NCBI RefSeq assembly: GCF_009928415.1
Contig: NZ_JAABNN010000001.1
Span: 27,995-91,994, forward strand
Origin: Bacillus sp. USDA818B3_A
GTDB taxonomy: Bacteria > Bacillota > Bacilli > Bacillales > Cytobacillaceae
Direction: 5' to 3'
Length of the DNA stretch: 64,000 nt
The position numbers were made by a program, and so were the translations under genes. Below, piece by piece: positions 55,906 to 64,000 of this stretch (position 1 is its first letter; each line of letters starts with the position of its first letter). Under the pieces are notes generated by a model that was not told the origin of the DNA, ran no database searches, and worked only from the letters and a program-made list of their open reading frames with translations.

Positions 55906-55979
55906 GGCCACTTCCCCATTCTGAATCCGCCTTTTACTAGACTCTATGAATGTATATGAGAGTGTCTCTATACAAAAAA

Positions 55980-56000
55980 AAGGATTGCTCTGCAATCCTT
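55980..56000 (-). terminator. Terminator of a 55-residue gene
   Basis: AAGGATTGC-TCT-GCAATCCTT stem with a T-run on the minus strand, 41 bp after the stop. Confidence 0.85.
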
Positions 56001-56041
56001 ACTTCGAAGTTCTGTTTTCTCAATTTTTCGCTAATCAAATC

Positions 56042-56209
56042 TTAACGTGTCTTATTGATCGTATGGTTAACTAAGTTTTGAGTCGCGTCATCGGTAGATT
56101 CTGTCGGATTCTCGATCGCAGACTGCACATAATTTAAAGCAGACTGATTAATATTTTTAAATATTTTCATTTTATTTTCCGGATCGTGTTGATTTCGAAA
56201 GCGAACCAT
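56042..56209 (-). CDS. 55-residue unknown protein
   Basis: ATG 56209 follows GGGAGG at 8 nt, and the frame runs to TAA at 56042. The start is MVRFRNQHDPENKMKIF, then a helix SALNYVQSAIENPTES and an amide-rich end. No membrane segment or Cys is present. I do not recognise it. Ribosome site plus terminator support expression. It lies between the repeat array and the thiC riboswitch. Confidence 0.62.
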   Translation of the reverse strand: MVRFRNQHDPENKMKIFKNINQSALNYVQSAIENPTESTDDATQNLVNHTINKTR

Positions 56210-56382
56210 TTTCCATTCCTCCCACTATTTTTTTACCTTTTATTTTCTGTTTGTATGTGGAAGAATATACACTTGGTAGTTAAAAACTCCTCCTTCCTTT
56301 TCCTCATATTACATTTTTTTAAAAATTTACCTTTCATTTCATAAGCTAGTTTTGTATACTAAAAAAAGTTAAATAAAAATAA

Positions 56383-56476
56383 CTAGGGGAGTCCAATAGT
56401 TTGGGCTGAGAGAGAAACACGCTTAAGTTTCTTGACCCTTTGGACCTGATCTGGATCATACCAGCGTGGGGAAGTT
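56383..56476 (+). ncRNA. TPP riboswitch (THI element)
   Basis: Conserved segments appear in order: GGGGAGTCC, GGGCTGAGAG, a variable arm, GACCCTTTGGACCTGATCTGG and ATACCAGCGTGGGGAAG. It senses thiamine pyrophosphate. A strong terminator lies 39 bp downstream, followed by thiC, so control is by premature termination. Confidence 0.96.
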
Positions 56477-56514
56477 GAACATATATCTTTTTGATATTAA
56501 CTTCTACATATATT

Positions 56515-56550
56515 AGCCGGGTCCATCCATTTATGGACCCGGCTTTTTTA
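56515..56550 (+). terminator. Riboswitch-controlled terminator before thiC
   Basis: AGCCGGGTCCAT/ATGGACCCGGCT stem with a 6-nt loop and TTTTTT tail lies between the TPP aptamer and thiC. Confidence 0.92.
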
Positions 56551-56618
56551 TGTTCTTCATTAATTCCCTTCCATGTTCTAGAACTCGTCCTTTTAAAAAA
56601 TATTAAGGGAGAGATTGA

Positions 56619-58406
<1,788 letters not shown>

Positions 58407-58528
58407 ATTTTCCCCTTGGTTATTGTTGTTCACAGGAACTAGGCCGAGTGATTAACTAAGTAGGGTAATTGGACCTTTTCTATCAGTATCTAGCTTTGTT
58501 ACCTATTAAAGAAATCCTTTTACAAAAA

Positions 58529-58564
58529 TAAATCCCTCCAAATGCAAATCCTTGGAGGGATTTA
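58529..58564. terminator. Bidirectional terminator between thiC and AKR genes
   Basis: TAAATCCCTCCA/TGGAGGGATTTA stem followed by TTTTTT; the genes on either side converge. Confidence 0.85.
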
Positions 58565-58571
58565 TTTTTTT

Positions 58572-59414
58572 CTAAAATTCTTCGTAAACGGCAGGATCTT
58601 GATTGTTTATTCTGCCATCCTGTCGAGTTAAACCGGAAATTAAGTTCATCTCTGTTTCATCTAGTGAAAAGTCAAATATCGATATATTCTCTAGCTGCCG
58701 TTCAGCAGAAGCGGATTTAGGAATGGATATGGCCCCCAGCTGGTAATGCCAGCGCAGGATTACTTGAGAAATTGATTTATTATGTTGGTCCGCCATTTGT
58801 TGAAGAATATCATTTTGCAGGACTTCATTGGCACGATATAATGGACTCCAGGATTCTGTTACGATATTATTTGCTTCGTGCCATTTTCGTTGCCCGGCTT
58901 GATTGAAAAATGGATGTAATTCAATTTGATTCATGCTCGGGATCACGCCTGTTTCTTTTTCCAACCGCTCGATATGTTCTGGTAAGAAATTGCACACACC
59001 AATCGAACGAATCAGCCCTGATTTCTTGGCATCTATCAATGCTTGCCACGCTTCCACGTATGTATCCTGGATAGGGTTTGGCCAATGAATGAGATAGATA
59101 TCATAATAATCTAGATTGGCACGATATAACGATTCTTGAATAGTCGTAACCGCTTTGTCATAGTTATGGTAGCGCCCTGGCAGTTTGGAGGTAATCTTTA
59201 ATTCTTCTCTAGGAATGGAACTCCGTCTGACCGCTTCCCCTACAGTTCCTTCATTTTCATAATTATAAGCAGAATCTATCAGTCTATATCCGATATCAAT
59301 CGCACTTAAAATAGATTGGACCCCTTCTTTCCCTTTCAGCTTATAGGTGCCCAAACCAACCACCGGCAATGTAAGTCCATCATTCAATGTAATATCTGGA
59401 ATTTTCTTAACCAT
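58572..59414 (-). CDS. Aldo/keto reductase
   Basis: A 280-residue NADPH-dependent reductase, the second AKR in this window and only moderately similar to the first. The tetrad segments are GYRLIDSAYNYENE (Asp and Tyr), KITSKLPGRY (Lys) and YLIHWPNP (His). The cofactor loop is IPKSASAERQLENISIFDF. Substrates are likely small aldehydes or ketones. The gene is monocistronic. Confidence 0.92.
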   Translation of the reverse strand: MVKKIPDITLNDGLTLPVVGLGTYKLKGKEGVQSILSAIDIGYRLIDSAYNYENEGTVGEAVRRSSIPREELKITSKLPGRYHNYDKAVTTIQESLYRANLDYYDIYLIHWPNPIQDTYVEAWQALIDAKKSGLIRSIGVCNFLPEHIERLEKETGVIPSMNQIELHPFFNQAGQRKWHEANNIVTESWSPLYRANEVLQNDILQQMADQHNKSISQVILRWHYQLGAISIPKSASAERQLENISIFDFSLDETEMNLISGLTRQDGRINNQDPAVYEEF

Positions 59415-59560
59415 TATTTGTCACTCCTTTCAAGACTATCTTAAAATTATCACAAATATTGATTATTTTCATGGAAATAGATTTAATTAGATATACTTTT
59501 TAAGATTTGGGGTATTCTATACAACAAACCATTTATCTTATAAAGAAAGAAGGGATTATC

Positions 59561-59713
59561 ATGCTTTGGACAATCGTTGGTTTATTGATTTTATTCTGGA
59601 TCCTCGGGCTAGTATTCCATATAGCAGGTGGACTCATTCACCTCCTGCTAGTCGTCGCAGCCGTCGTTCTACTATTCAAATTTATCTCAGGACGGACAAA
59701 AAATAGAGCCTAA
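59561..59713 (+). CDS. 50-residue Lmo0937-type membrane protein
   Basis: A small hydrophobic protein with two membrane-spanning stretches (LWTIVGLLILFWILGLVF and GLIHLLLVVAAVVLLFKFI) and a basic C-terminus (GRTKNRA). It matches the widespread Lmo0937/DUF5670 family of unknown function, often associated with stress. ATG 59561 follows GAAGGGA. A TGTCAGGCAC palindrome lies 10 bp after the stop. Confidence 0.85.
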   Translation: MLWTIVGLLILFWILGLVFHIAGGLIHLLLVVAAVVLLFKFISGRTKNRA

Positions 59714-59723
59714 ACCAAATAAA

Positions 59724-59752
59724 TGTCAGGCACTCCCAATTGGTGCCTGACA
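59724..59752. repeat. TGTCAGGCAC palindrome between two convergent small genes
   Basis: A perfect 10-bp stem (59724-59733 with 59743-59752) ends 4 bp before the stop triplet of the minus-strand small gene. Its core matches the hairpins at 9390 and 16723. Confidence 0.8.
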
Positions 59753-59756
59753 CCAT

Positions 59757-59894
59757 TTACTGTTTTTTGATAGGGGTAACAATGGAAAATAAGCTTTCGG
59801 TTGGATCAGTGACGTTAAATTCAATGATTTTATATCCATTCCCTCCTTCTTTTCGCTCCTCTTTCTTCGATGTGACTAATTGATTGTTATTCAT
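59757..59894 (-). CDS. 45-residue unknown protein
   Basis: ATG 59894 follows AAGGAAGT at about 10 nt, and the stop is at 59757. The first 20 residues are charged (SKKEERKEGGNG). The second half looks like a small beta hairpin (YKIIEFNVTDPTESLFSIV). I do not recognise it. It converges on the Lmo0937-type gene across a shared palindrome. Confidence 0.58.
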   Translation of the reverse strand: MNNNQLVTSKKEERKEGGNGYKIIEFNVTDPTESLFSIVTPIKKQ

Positions 59895-60052
59895 TTTTCA
59901 TACTTCCTTCCCAACATGGTTATCACAGAAATTACTATATGATGGATGGTTAAATTTGTGCCTAGATTTTTCACCACACCATCTTAATTTTTATTACATC
60001 TTTATTGATAATCTTCTGTTGGTATTTTTCTATCTCTATCTTCATCAAATTA

Positions 60053-60086
60053 AAAAACCTATTTCTCTCATTGGAAATAGGTTTTT
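60053..60086. terminator. Terminator of the flavoprotein gene
   Basis: AAAAACCTATTTC/GAAATAGGTTTTT stem with an 8-nt loop lies 15 bp after the stop. Confidence 0.85.
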
Positions 60087-60101
60087 CTTTGTCTATCATG
60101 T

Positions 60102-61679
60102 TTATTGTGATAAAAGCTTTTGTGCGACTATATAGCCTGACCCGCCATTTACTCCGTGTCCCGGCCATGTCGCAGCGCCAAGCATATAAACATTCGGAAT
60201 GGCTGTCTGATGACCCGACTGTCCCGGTAACGGTCTAAACAGATAGCTTTGCGCCAAGTCATGTGCACCGCCGTAAGGGTCACCTGGTCCTGAATTTGGG
60301 TTAAAACTTTTAATGGTATCAGGAGTGACAACGTACTTTCCGATGACCGCACTTGGAATGTTCGGAATATGCTTGCTCACCACATCGAGTACACGTTCTG
60401 TAAATTGCTCTGTTAAATCATAATTCCATGTTCCATCACCGACATCAATTTGATTTGCCGCATCCCCACGGGGGCGAATCGGCACTTCTAACACTTGGAT
60501 CCGCATAATTGCTTTTCCTTCTGGTGCACGTGTTGGATCCAGATTCGTTGAGCAGTCCACTGTGAAAGTCGGCTTGACAGGGAGCAAATCAGCCATCCCT
60601 TGGGCGATGGCCAAGGAAAATCCCTCTAATCCGTCGGTCAGATGCGGCTGACCAACCCGGTTAAATCGTTGATCCGTCCACTTTGGCGGTTCTTTAAGGG
60701 CTAAATGAATCTGCACACAGCCACGGCCATAGCGAAACTTTTCTGCTTGTGCACGAAGTGGGGGAGAAATTTCCGTATCCTTTAGGAGTGATAGATATAG
60801 CTGATCCGGTGTGGTTGTTGCTACAACTGCGTGTTTAGCCAAATATTTTCTTCCTTTAGCTGTCCGGACACCTACTGCTTTCCCGTTCTCCACAATAATT
60901 CGCTCAACATAGGAGTTGGTAACTATCTCTCCGCCTTGATCTTTAATTAATCCTACCAAAGCTTGAACCAGTCTCTCACTGCCGCCTTCTGGGGTAGGCA
61001 TACCTCCGCCCATCAATGCCATTGTCGTTAGCGGCACCCAAATACCGCTTCCCACTTCATCCGGCGTCCGCCCTAAATGGGTCACCCAAGAGGCCAGCAT
61101 TGCCCGCATAACTGGTGATTTTAGGGAACTAACTGTATTGCGGGCCGTGGTCATCAGGGATGCCGCAAAGGATGAGTAACCAGCCCCGCCCTCTTCATGA
61201 AGCAGGCGCTTAATGACAGGTGCAGCTTCCGGACTGGATAGATCGACGTTAAACAAGCCAAATACATCATTAACATAAGGATTCAATTGCTCAAACATTT
61301 CTGCTAAAACTGCACCGTCACCAGGAGCCAACCGTTCAGCTTCCTCCATTAATGCATCAAATGCCGTCGGAAGAACAGCAGTTCGCCCGTCTTCCATTGA
61401 AACCCCAGTCGGTAAATCTGTATTCAAATATCGAAGCCCCCGCTTCTCCAGGTCCTCTCTTAGTTCTGCATAGGCAGGCCCGGTCGTAAAAAGCGGATGT
61501 GCTGCCGCAAATACATCATGTTTAAATCCAGGAAGTATCAATTCCTCTGTCCGTAAGAAACCGCCAGGGCGATCATTCTTCTCTAACAGTAGTACGCTGC
61601 GCCCTGCCCGGGTTAAATAGGCAGCTGCAATCAATGCATTATGGCCGCTGCCAATAATAACTACGTCATAAATTCCCAT
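60102..61679 (-). CDS. FAD-dependent oxidoreductase, phytoene-desaturase/PYROXD2-like
   Basis: A 525-residue flavoprotein. The N-terminal dinucleotide motif is DVVIIGSGHNALIAAAYLTRAGRSVLLLEKN, followed by GGFLRTEE. A C-terminal segment with LGAATWPGHGVNGGSGYIVA closes the FAD site, as in carotenoid desaturases and amine oxidases. GGGMPTPEGGSERLVQAL in the middle is typical of the PYROXD2/CrtI-like branch. No carotenoid or isoprenoid gene is adjacent, so the substrate is unknown. Its DNA is visibly richer in G and C than the flanking genes, which may reflect transfer. Confidence 0.87.
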   Translation of the reverse strand: MGIYDVVIIGSGHNALIAAAYLTRAGRSVLLLEKNDRPGGFLRTEELILPGFKHDVFAAAHPLFTTGPAYAELREDLEKRGLRYLNTDLPTGVSMEDGRTAVLPTAFDALMEEAERLAPGDGAVLAEMFEQLNPYVNDVFGLFNVDLSSPEAAPVIKRLLHEEGGAGYSSFAASLMTTARNTVSSLKSPVMRAMLASWVTHLGRTPDEVGSGIWVPLTTMALMGGGMPTPEGGSERLVQALVGLIKDQGGEIVTNSYVERIIVENGKAVGVRTAKGRKYLAKHAVVATTTPDQLYLSLLKDTEISPPLRAQAEKFRYGRGCVQIHLALKEPPKWTDQRFNRVGQPHLTDGLEGFSLAIAQGMADLLPVKPTFTVDCSTNLDPTRAPEGKAIMRIQVLEVPIRPRGDAANQIDVGDGTWNYDLTEQFTERVLDVVSKHIPNIPSAVIGKYVVTPDTIKSFNPNSGPGDPYGGAHDLAQSYLFRPLPGQSGHQTAIPNVYMLGAATWPGHGVNGGSGYIVAQKLLSQ

Positions 61680-61848
61680 TCAATCTCTCCTTTTTTCAAA
61701 GTAGCCCTATCTACGAAAAAAGATATTCGATTGTCTGGATAGTAAGTACTAAAACTAGCAAAAATTTTTTAAATATTTTTCCTTATATCTTTCTCTTTCG
61801 AATAGGAAATATGTCTAGTAGAAACAATTCACGATTGACCAAAAAAAA

Positions 61849-61866
61849 GAGATGCCTCAGCACCTC
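61849..61866 (-). terminator. Terminator of the 100-residue unknown gene
   Basis: On the minus strand GAGGTGC-TGAG-GCATCTC (one mismatch) is followed by eight Ts. Confidence 0.75.
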
Positions 61867-61902
61867 GATATTTTACTTGTATTCAAAAGTATACAACATT
61901 TC

Positions 61903-62205
61903 CTAAGAGGTTACTTCAGACCTCATACGTCTCAACTCGTTGTTTATATACTTTCTGTTTTTAAATAAAAATAGTATAAGTTCGTTTCTCTCTAGTTCCT
62001 GTTCTCCCTCATCACAATAATCCAAGCCTTTACCATGTATGGTCCATTTCTTTTCTTCTTTGTAATACATTAATGTCCAGTCCCCGTTTCGGGTGTGGTC
62101 TTGGAATAAAAAATAATGTTTGTTTCCTTGTTGGTCAAATTCTGCTAAGTCTAAGAAGTTATTTAGAAAATACTCAATATCTTTCTTGTAAACAATCAAT
62201 TTCAT
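61903..62205 (-). CDS. Unknown 100-residue protein
   Basis: I do not recognise this protein. It is charged and probably soluble, with aromatic stretches (HYFLFQDHTRNGDWTLMYY, KWTIHGKGLDY) suggesting a small beta sheet and a basic helical end. ATG 62205 with AGAGG upstream is preferred to a GTG five codons earlier. A terminator follows. Confidence 0.65.
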   Translation of the reverse strand: MKLIVYKKDIEYFLNNFLDLAEFDQQGNKHYFLFQDHTRNGDWTLMYYKEEKKWTIHGKGLDYCDEGEQELERNELILFLFKNRKYINNELRRMRSEVTS

Positions 62206-62314
62206 ATTTCCTCTCACCACCTTCTACTATGTAGCTATTTTAACATAATCTGCTAAAAATTTGGTAGTGTTTGCTAAGGAACCTAAAAATCGTTATATTT
62301 CCCCAAGCTCCTCC

Positions 62315-63082
62315 CTAATGAAGATAATCGTACGTGTTTTTTGCTATCAGTAAAACGGTGACCACAATAAACAATGCTCTTACATAGCCGCTTCCTTTTG
62401 CAATCGCGAACTTCGAGCCGCAGACGGCCCCAAGTATTTGGGCTATCCCCATCGGAATACCATATGCATAATTCACATGACCTAAAAACATGAACATAAG
62501 CAGTGCCGCAATATTACTCCCAAAATTTAAAAATTTGGCATTTCCCGCCGCCTTTAAAAAATCAAACCCAACCATTAAAAAGGCAAAGATTAAAAATGAA
62601 CCGGTTCCTGGGCCGATAAAACCATCATAAAAACCGATAGAAAATATAAGAAACATGAATAATGCTAAATGTCGAAATGATAATTTTTTCTCCGTTGTTA
62701 CACTGCCCCAATTCTTTTTGAAAATAGTATAGACTGCAACAACGGCGAGCATGACCAGCATTAACGGCTTTAGAATTTCTGGATTAATTAAATCAACCGT
62801 CCATGCACCAATCATCGAGCCAATGAACGTAAGGGGAAAGAGCTTATAAACATCCTTAATATTGACTTTTCCTGAGCGATAGAACATTACTGTACTCGTT
62901 AACGAGCCGATGGTTCCTGCTAATTTATTGGTGGCCACAGCAGAGGCCGGCGGAAGACCGGTAAATAATAAGGCCGGTAAAGCAATCAGTCCGCCTCCGC
63001 CGACAACAGAATCAATAAATGCAGCTAAAAACCCAAATACAACTAAAATAATCAATAACGATGGATCTAAATCAAAATACAT
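62315..63082 (-). CDS. TauE/SafE-family anion exporter
   Basis: A 255-residue membrane protein with about eight helices of the TSUP family. The two family repeats are seen at AFIDSVVGGGGLIALPALL with PASAVATNKLAGTIGS, and at YDGFIGPGTGSFLIFAFL with AGNAKFLNFGSN. Members move sulfite, sulfoacetate or other sulfur and organic anions. The gene is alone, so substrate and direction are unknown. Confidence 0.92.
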   Translation of the reverse strand: MYFDLDPSLLIILVVFGFLAAFIDSVVGGGGLIALPALLFTGLPPASAVATNKLAGTIGSLTSTVMFYRSGKVNIKDVYKLFPLTFIGSMIGAWTVDLINPEILKPLMLVMLAVVAVYTIFKKNWGSVTTEKKLSFRHLALFMFLIFSIGFYDGFIGPGTGSFLIFAFLMVGFDFLKAAGNAKFLNFGSNIAALLMFMFLGHVNYAYGIPMGIAQILGAVCGSKFAIAKGSGYVRALFIVVTVLLIAKNTYDYLH

Positions 63083-63160
63083 TTAAACTACCTTCTCTCT
63101 AGTAACTATAGAAATGTTATCTAACATTTTTATTATTGTAAATAGCCATTGCTATATTAA

Positions 63161-63195
63161 AAAAAGTTGTTCCAAAAAATTTGGAACAACTTTTT
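63161..63195. terminator. Terminator of the 79-residue unknown gene
   Basis: AAAAAGTTGTTCCAAA and its complement form a 16-bp stem with a 3-nt loop and T-runs on both strands, 32 bp after the stop at 63227. Confidence 0.88.
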
Positions 63196-63226
63196 TACGA
63201 ACCGTATAGGCTTGTCATAAAAGGAC

Positions 63227-63466
63227 TTAACGTTTTTGGTTTAGCATCTTCGTTAGCATGTCTGCTAAAGGAGATGATGGCTGTGCAGTATATTTATCTT
63301 TTAGAGATTGGAGAGCTTCCTCTTGGCTTTTCTTCAATTCTTCTTTATATTTTTTCTGTTTACGTTTTTTCATCTGATCATTAAGCAATTTACTGAATTG
63401 CTGATCGTTTGAATTACGGAGTTGGTCCATCCATTCTTTGTTGTTTGGATCAATCAATTTAATCAC
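63227..63466 (-). CDS. Unknown 79-residue highly charged protein
   Basis: I do not recognise this protein. The middle is an almost continuous charged helix (QMKKRKQKKYKEELKKSQEE), likely a coiled coil, and the end is LADMLTKMLNQKR. The start is GTG 63466 or TTG 63457; GAAAGAAG lies just upstream, better spaced for the TTG. A strong terminator supports a real gene. Confidence 0.62.
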   Translation of the reverse strand: MIKLIDPNNKEWMDQLRNSNDQQFSKLLNDQMKKRKQKKYKEELKKSQEEALQSLKDKYTAQPSSPLADMLTKMLNQKR

Positions 63467-63865
63467 TTCTTTCTATTGGTTTTTAATATAATATTTGATA
63501 AAGAGTTCTTGTCCAACTTTCCCTTTTATATCACCTCCCTGATTAAAGGCATGCATAACCGGAGGTTCCCTTCATATGCTTGTCTTATCTTTCTATTCAT
63601 AGCGCCTCAATAATGAACACAAAATAAGGCATAGAATAATGTATGAGGAAGTCATTCAATGGCTTGTATTATTTTCCTAAAATAATTTATTTTTTATAAA
63701 TCCATGAACATTTTACCGGTACTAGTCTGTAAAGTTATTAGGCCTCTACTTGGAGTTCTTTTTTTTGGTTTTTTTCTGTATGGTGGTCTCTAATTTATTT
63801 GAAATCATATATTGAGATGAGGATTTCTTTCCAACATATTTCATATGAAATTGGGTGAGACCAAA
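63467..63865. other. Intergenic stretch without a clear gene
   Basis: On the minus strand GGGAGGTGAT near 63530 looks like a ribosome site, but only a 17-codon TTG frame follows it. I see no stable RNA element and no plus-strand gene before 63866. Confidence 0.5.
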
Positions 63866-64000
63866 ATGTTTGCTGTCCATTATTTTGAAAACAAAAACCT
63901 ATTGTTGAGCCAGCTCCTTCAGCGCGTTCCTTCGGTTGGGGAAGAATTAAAGATAAAGGGACGAAAAGCGAAGATCTCTAGTGTTACCAATGTGGAGGGA
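63866..64000 (+). CDS. Partial gene running off the window end
   Basis: ATG 63866 follows GGGTGAG, and 45 codons stay open to the edge. The start is MFAVHYFENKNLLLSQLL, then RVPSVGEELKIKGRKAKI. It resembles a small beta-rich conserved hypothetical protein of bacilli, but I cannot name it. The C-terminus lies outside the window. Confidence 0.65.
   Translation, partial: MFAVHYFENKNLLLSQLLQRVPSVGEELKIKGRKAKISSVTNVEG

Noticed and set aside
63490..63545. Short coding frame behind GGGAGGTGAT on the minus strand
   Set aside because: It has only a 17-codon frame starting with TTG at a poor distance; not enough to call a gene.

Overview
The window looks like chromosome of a low-GC, spore-forming member of the Bacillaceae, possibly Neobacillus- or Bacillus-like; that genus guess is inference only. 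The signs are AT-rich DNA with strong AGGAGG-type ribosome sites, rho-independent hairpins after most genes, a type B RNase P RNA, a CwlJ spore-lysis enzyme, a YteA-type zinc-finger protein, a SpoIID-domain protein, a KinB-like kinase beside a Spo0E-like phosphatase, a SigB-type promoter and a TPP-riboswitch-controlled thiC. I see no phage, transposase, CRISPR, rRNA or tRNA.

Layout. 0.3-8.1 kb: a minus-strand carbohydrate operon (LacI regulator, Gfo/Idh dehydrogenase, ABC binding protein, two permeases, TIM-barrel isomerase, second Gfo/Idh dehydrogenase). Three matching palindromes in its promoter region look like operators. 8.2-21.2 kb: signal peptidase, VOC protein, HelD, CwlJ, PurT, a MarR/drug-exporter pair with paired operators, an M20 dipeptidase, a YoaK-family protein and class III fructose bisphosphatase. 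21.4-33 kb: SpoIID-domain protein, lone acyl carrier protein, YteA, DMT exporter, AlkD-like protein, aldolase-like enzyme, KtrD-like potassium channel preceded by a 29-residue peptide gene, a SigB-type stress protein, and the kinase/Spo0E pair. 33-39 kb: a GNAT gene cut off by a repeat array, a pckA split by two single-base deletions behind a consensus Rex site, and gdhA divergent from a GltC-like regulator. 39-48 kb: an orphan peptide-type permease pair, an NCS1 permease coupled to a small membrane protein, RibT, a small gene under a cyclic-di-GMP-I riboswitch, rnpB and glgC. 48-64 kb: two more regulator/exporter pairs with palindromic operators, aldo-keto reductases, NamA, thiC, a phytoene-desaturase-like flavoprotein, TauE/SafE and several small unknown genes.

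The items most worth following are the cyclic-di-GMP riboswitch in front of an unrecognised small protein (43.7-44.1 kb), a tandem-repeat type with a 52-bp period found at three separate loci, the operator set of the LacI operon, and small genes of 29-55 codons that ordinary gene calling tends to miss. Three single-base deletions in short homopolymers (two in pckA, one in a 66-codon gene) suggest that some frameshifts may be sequence errors rather than decay.
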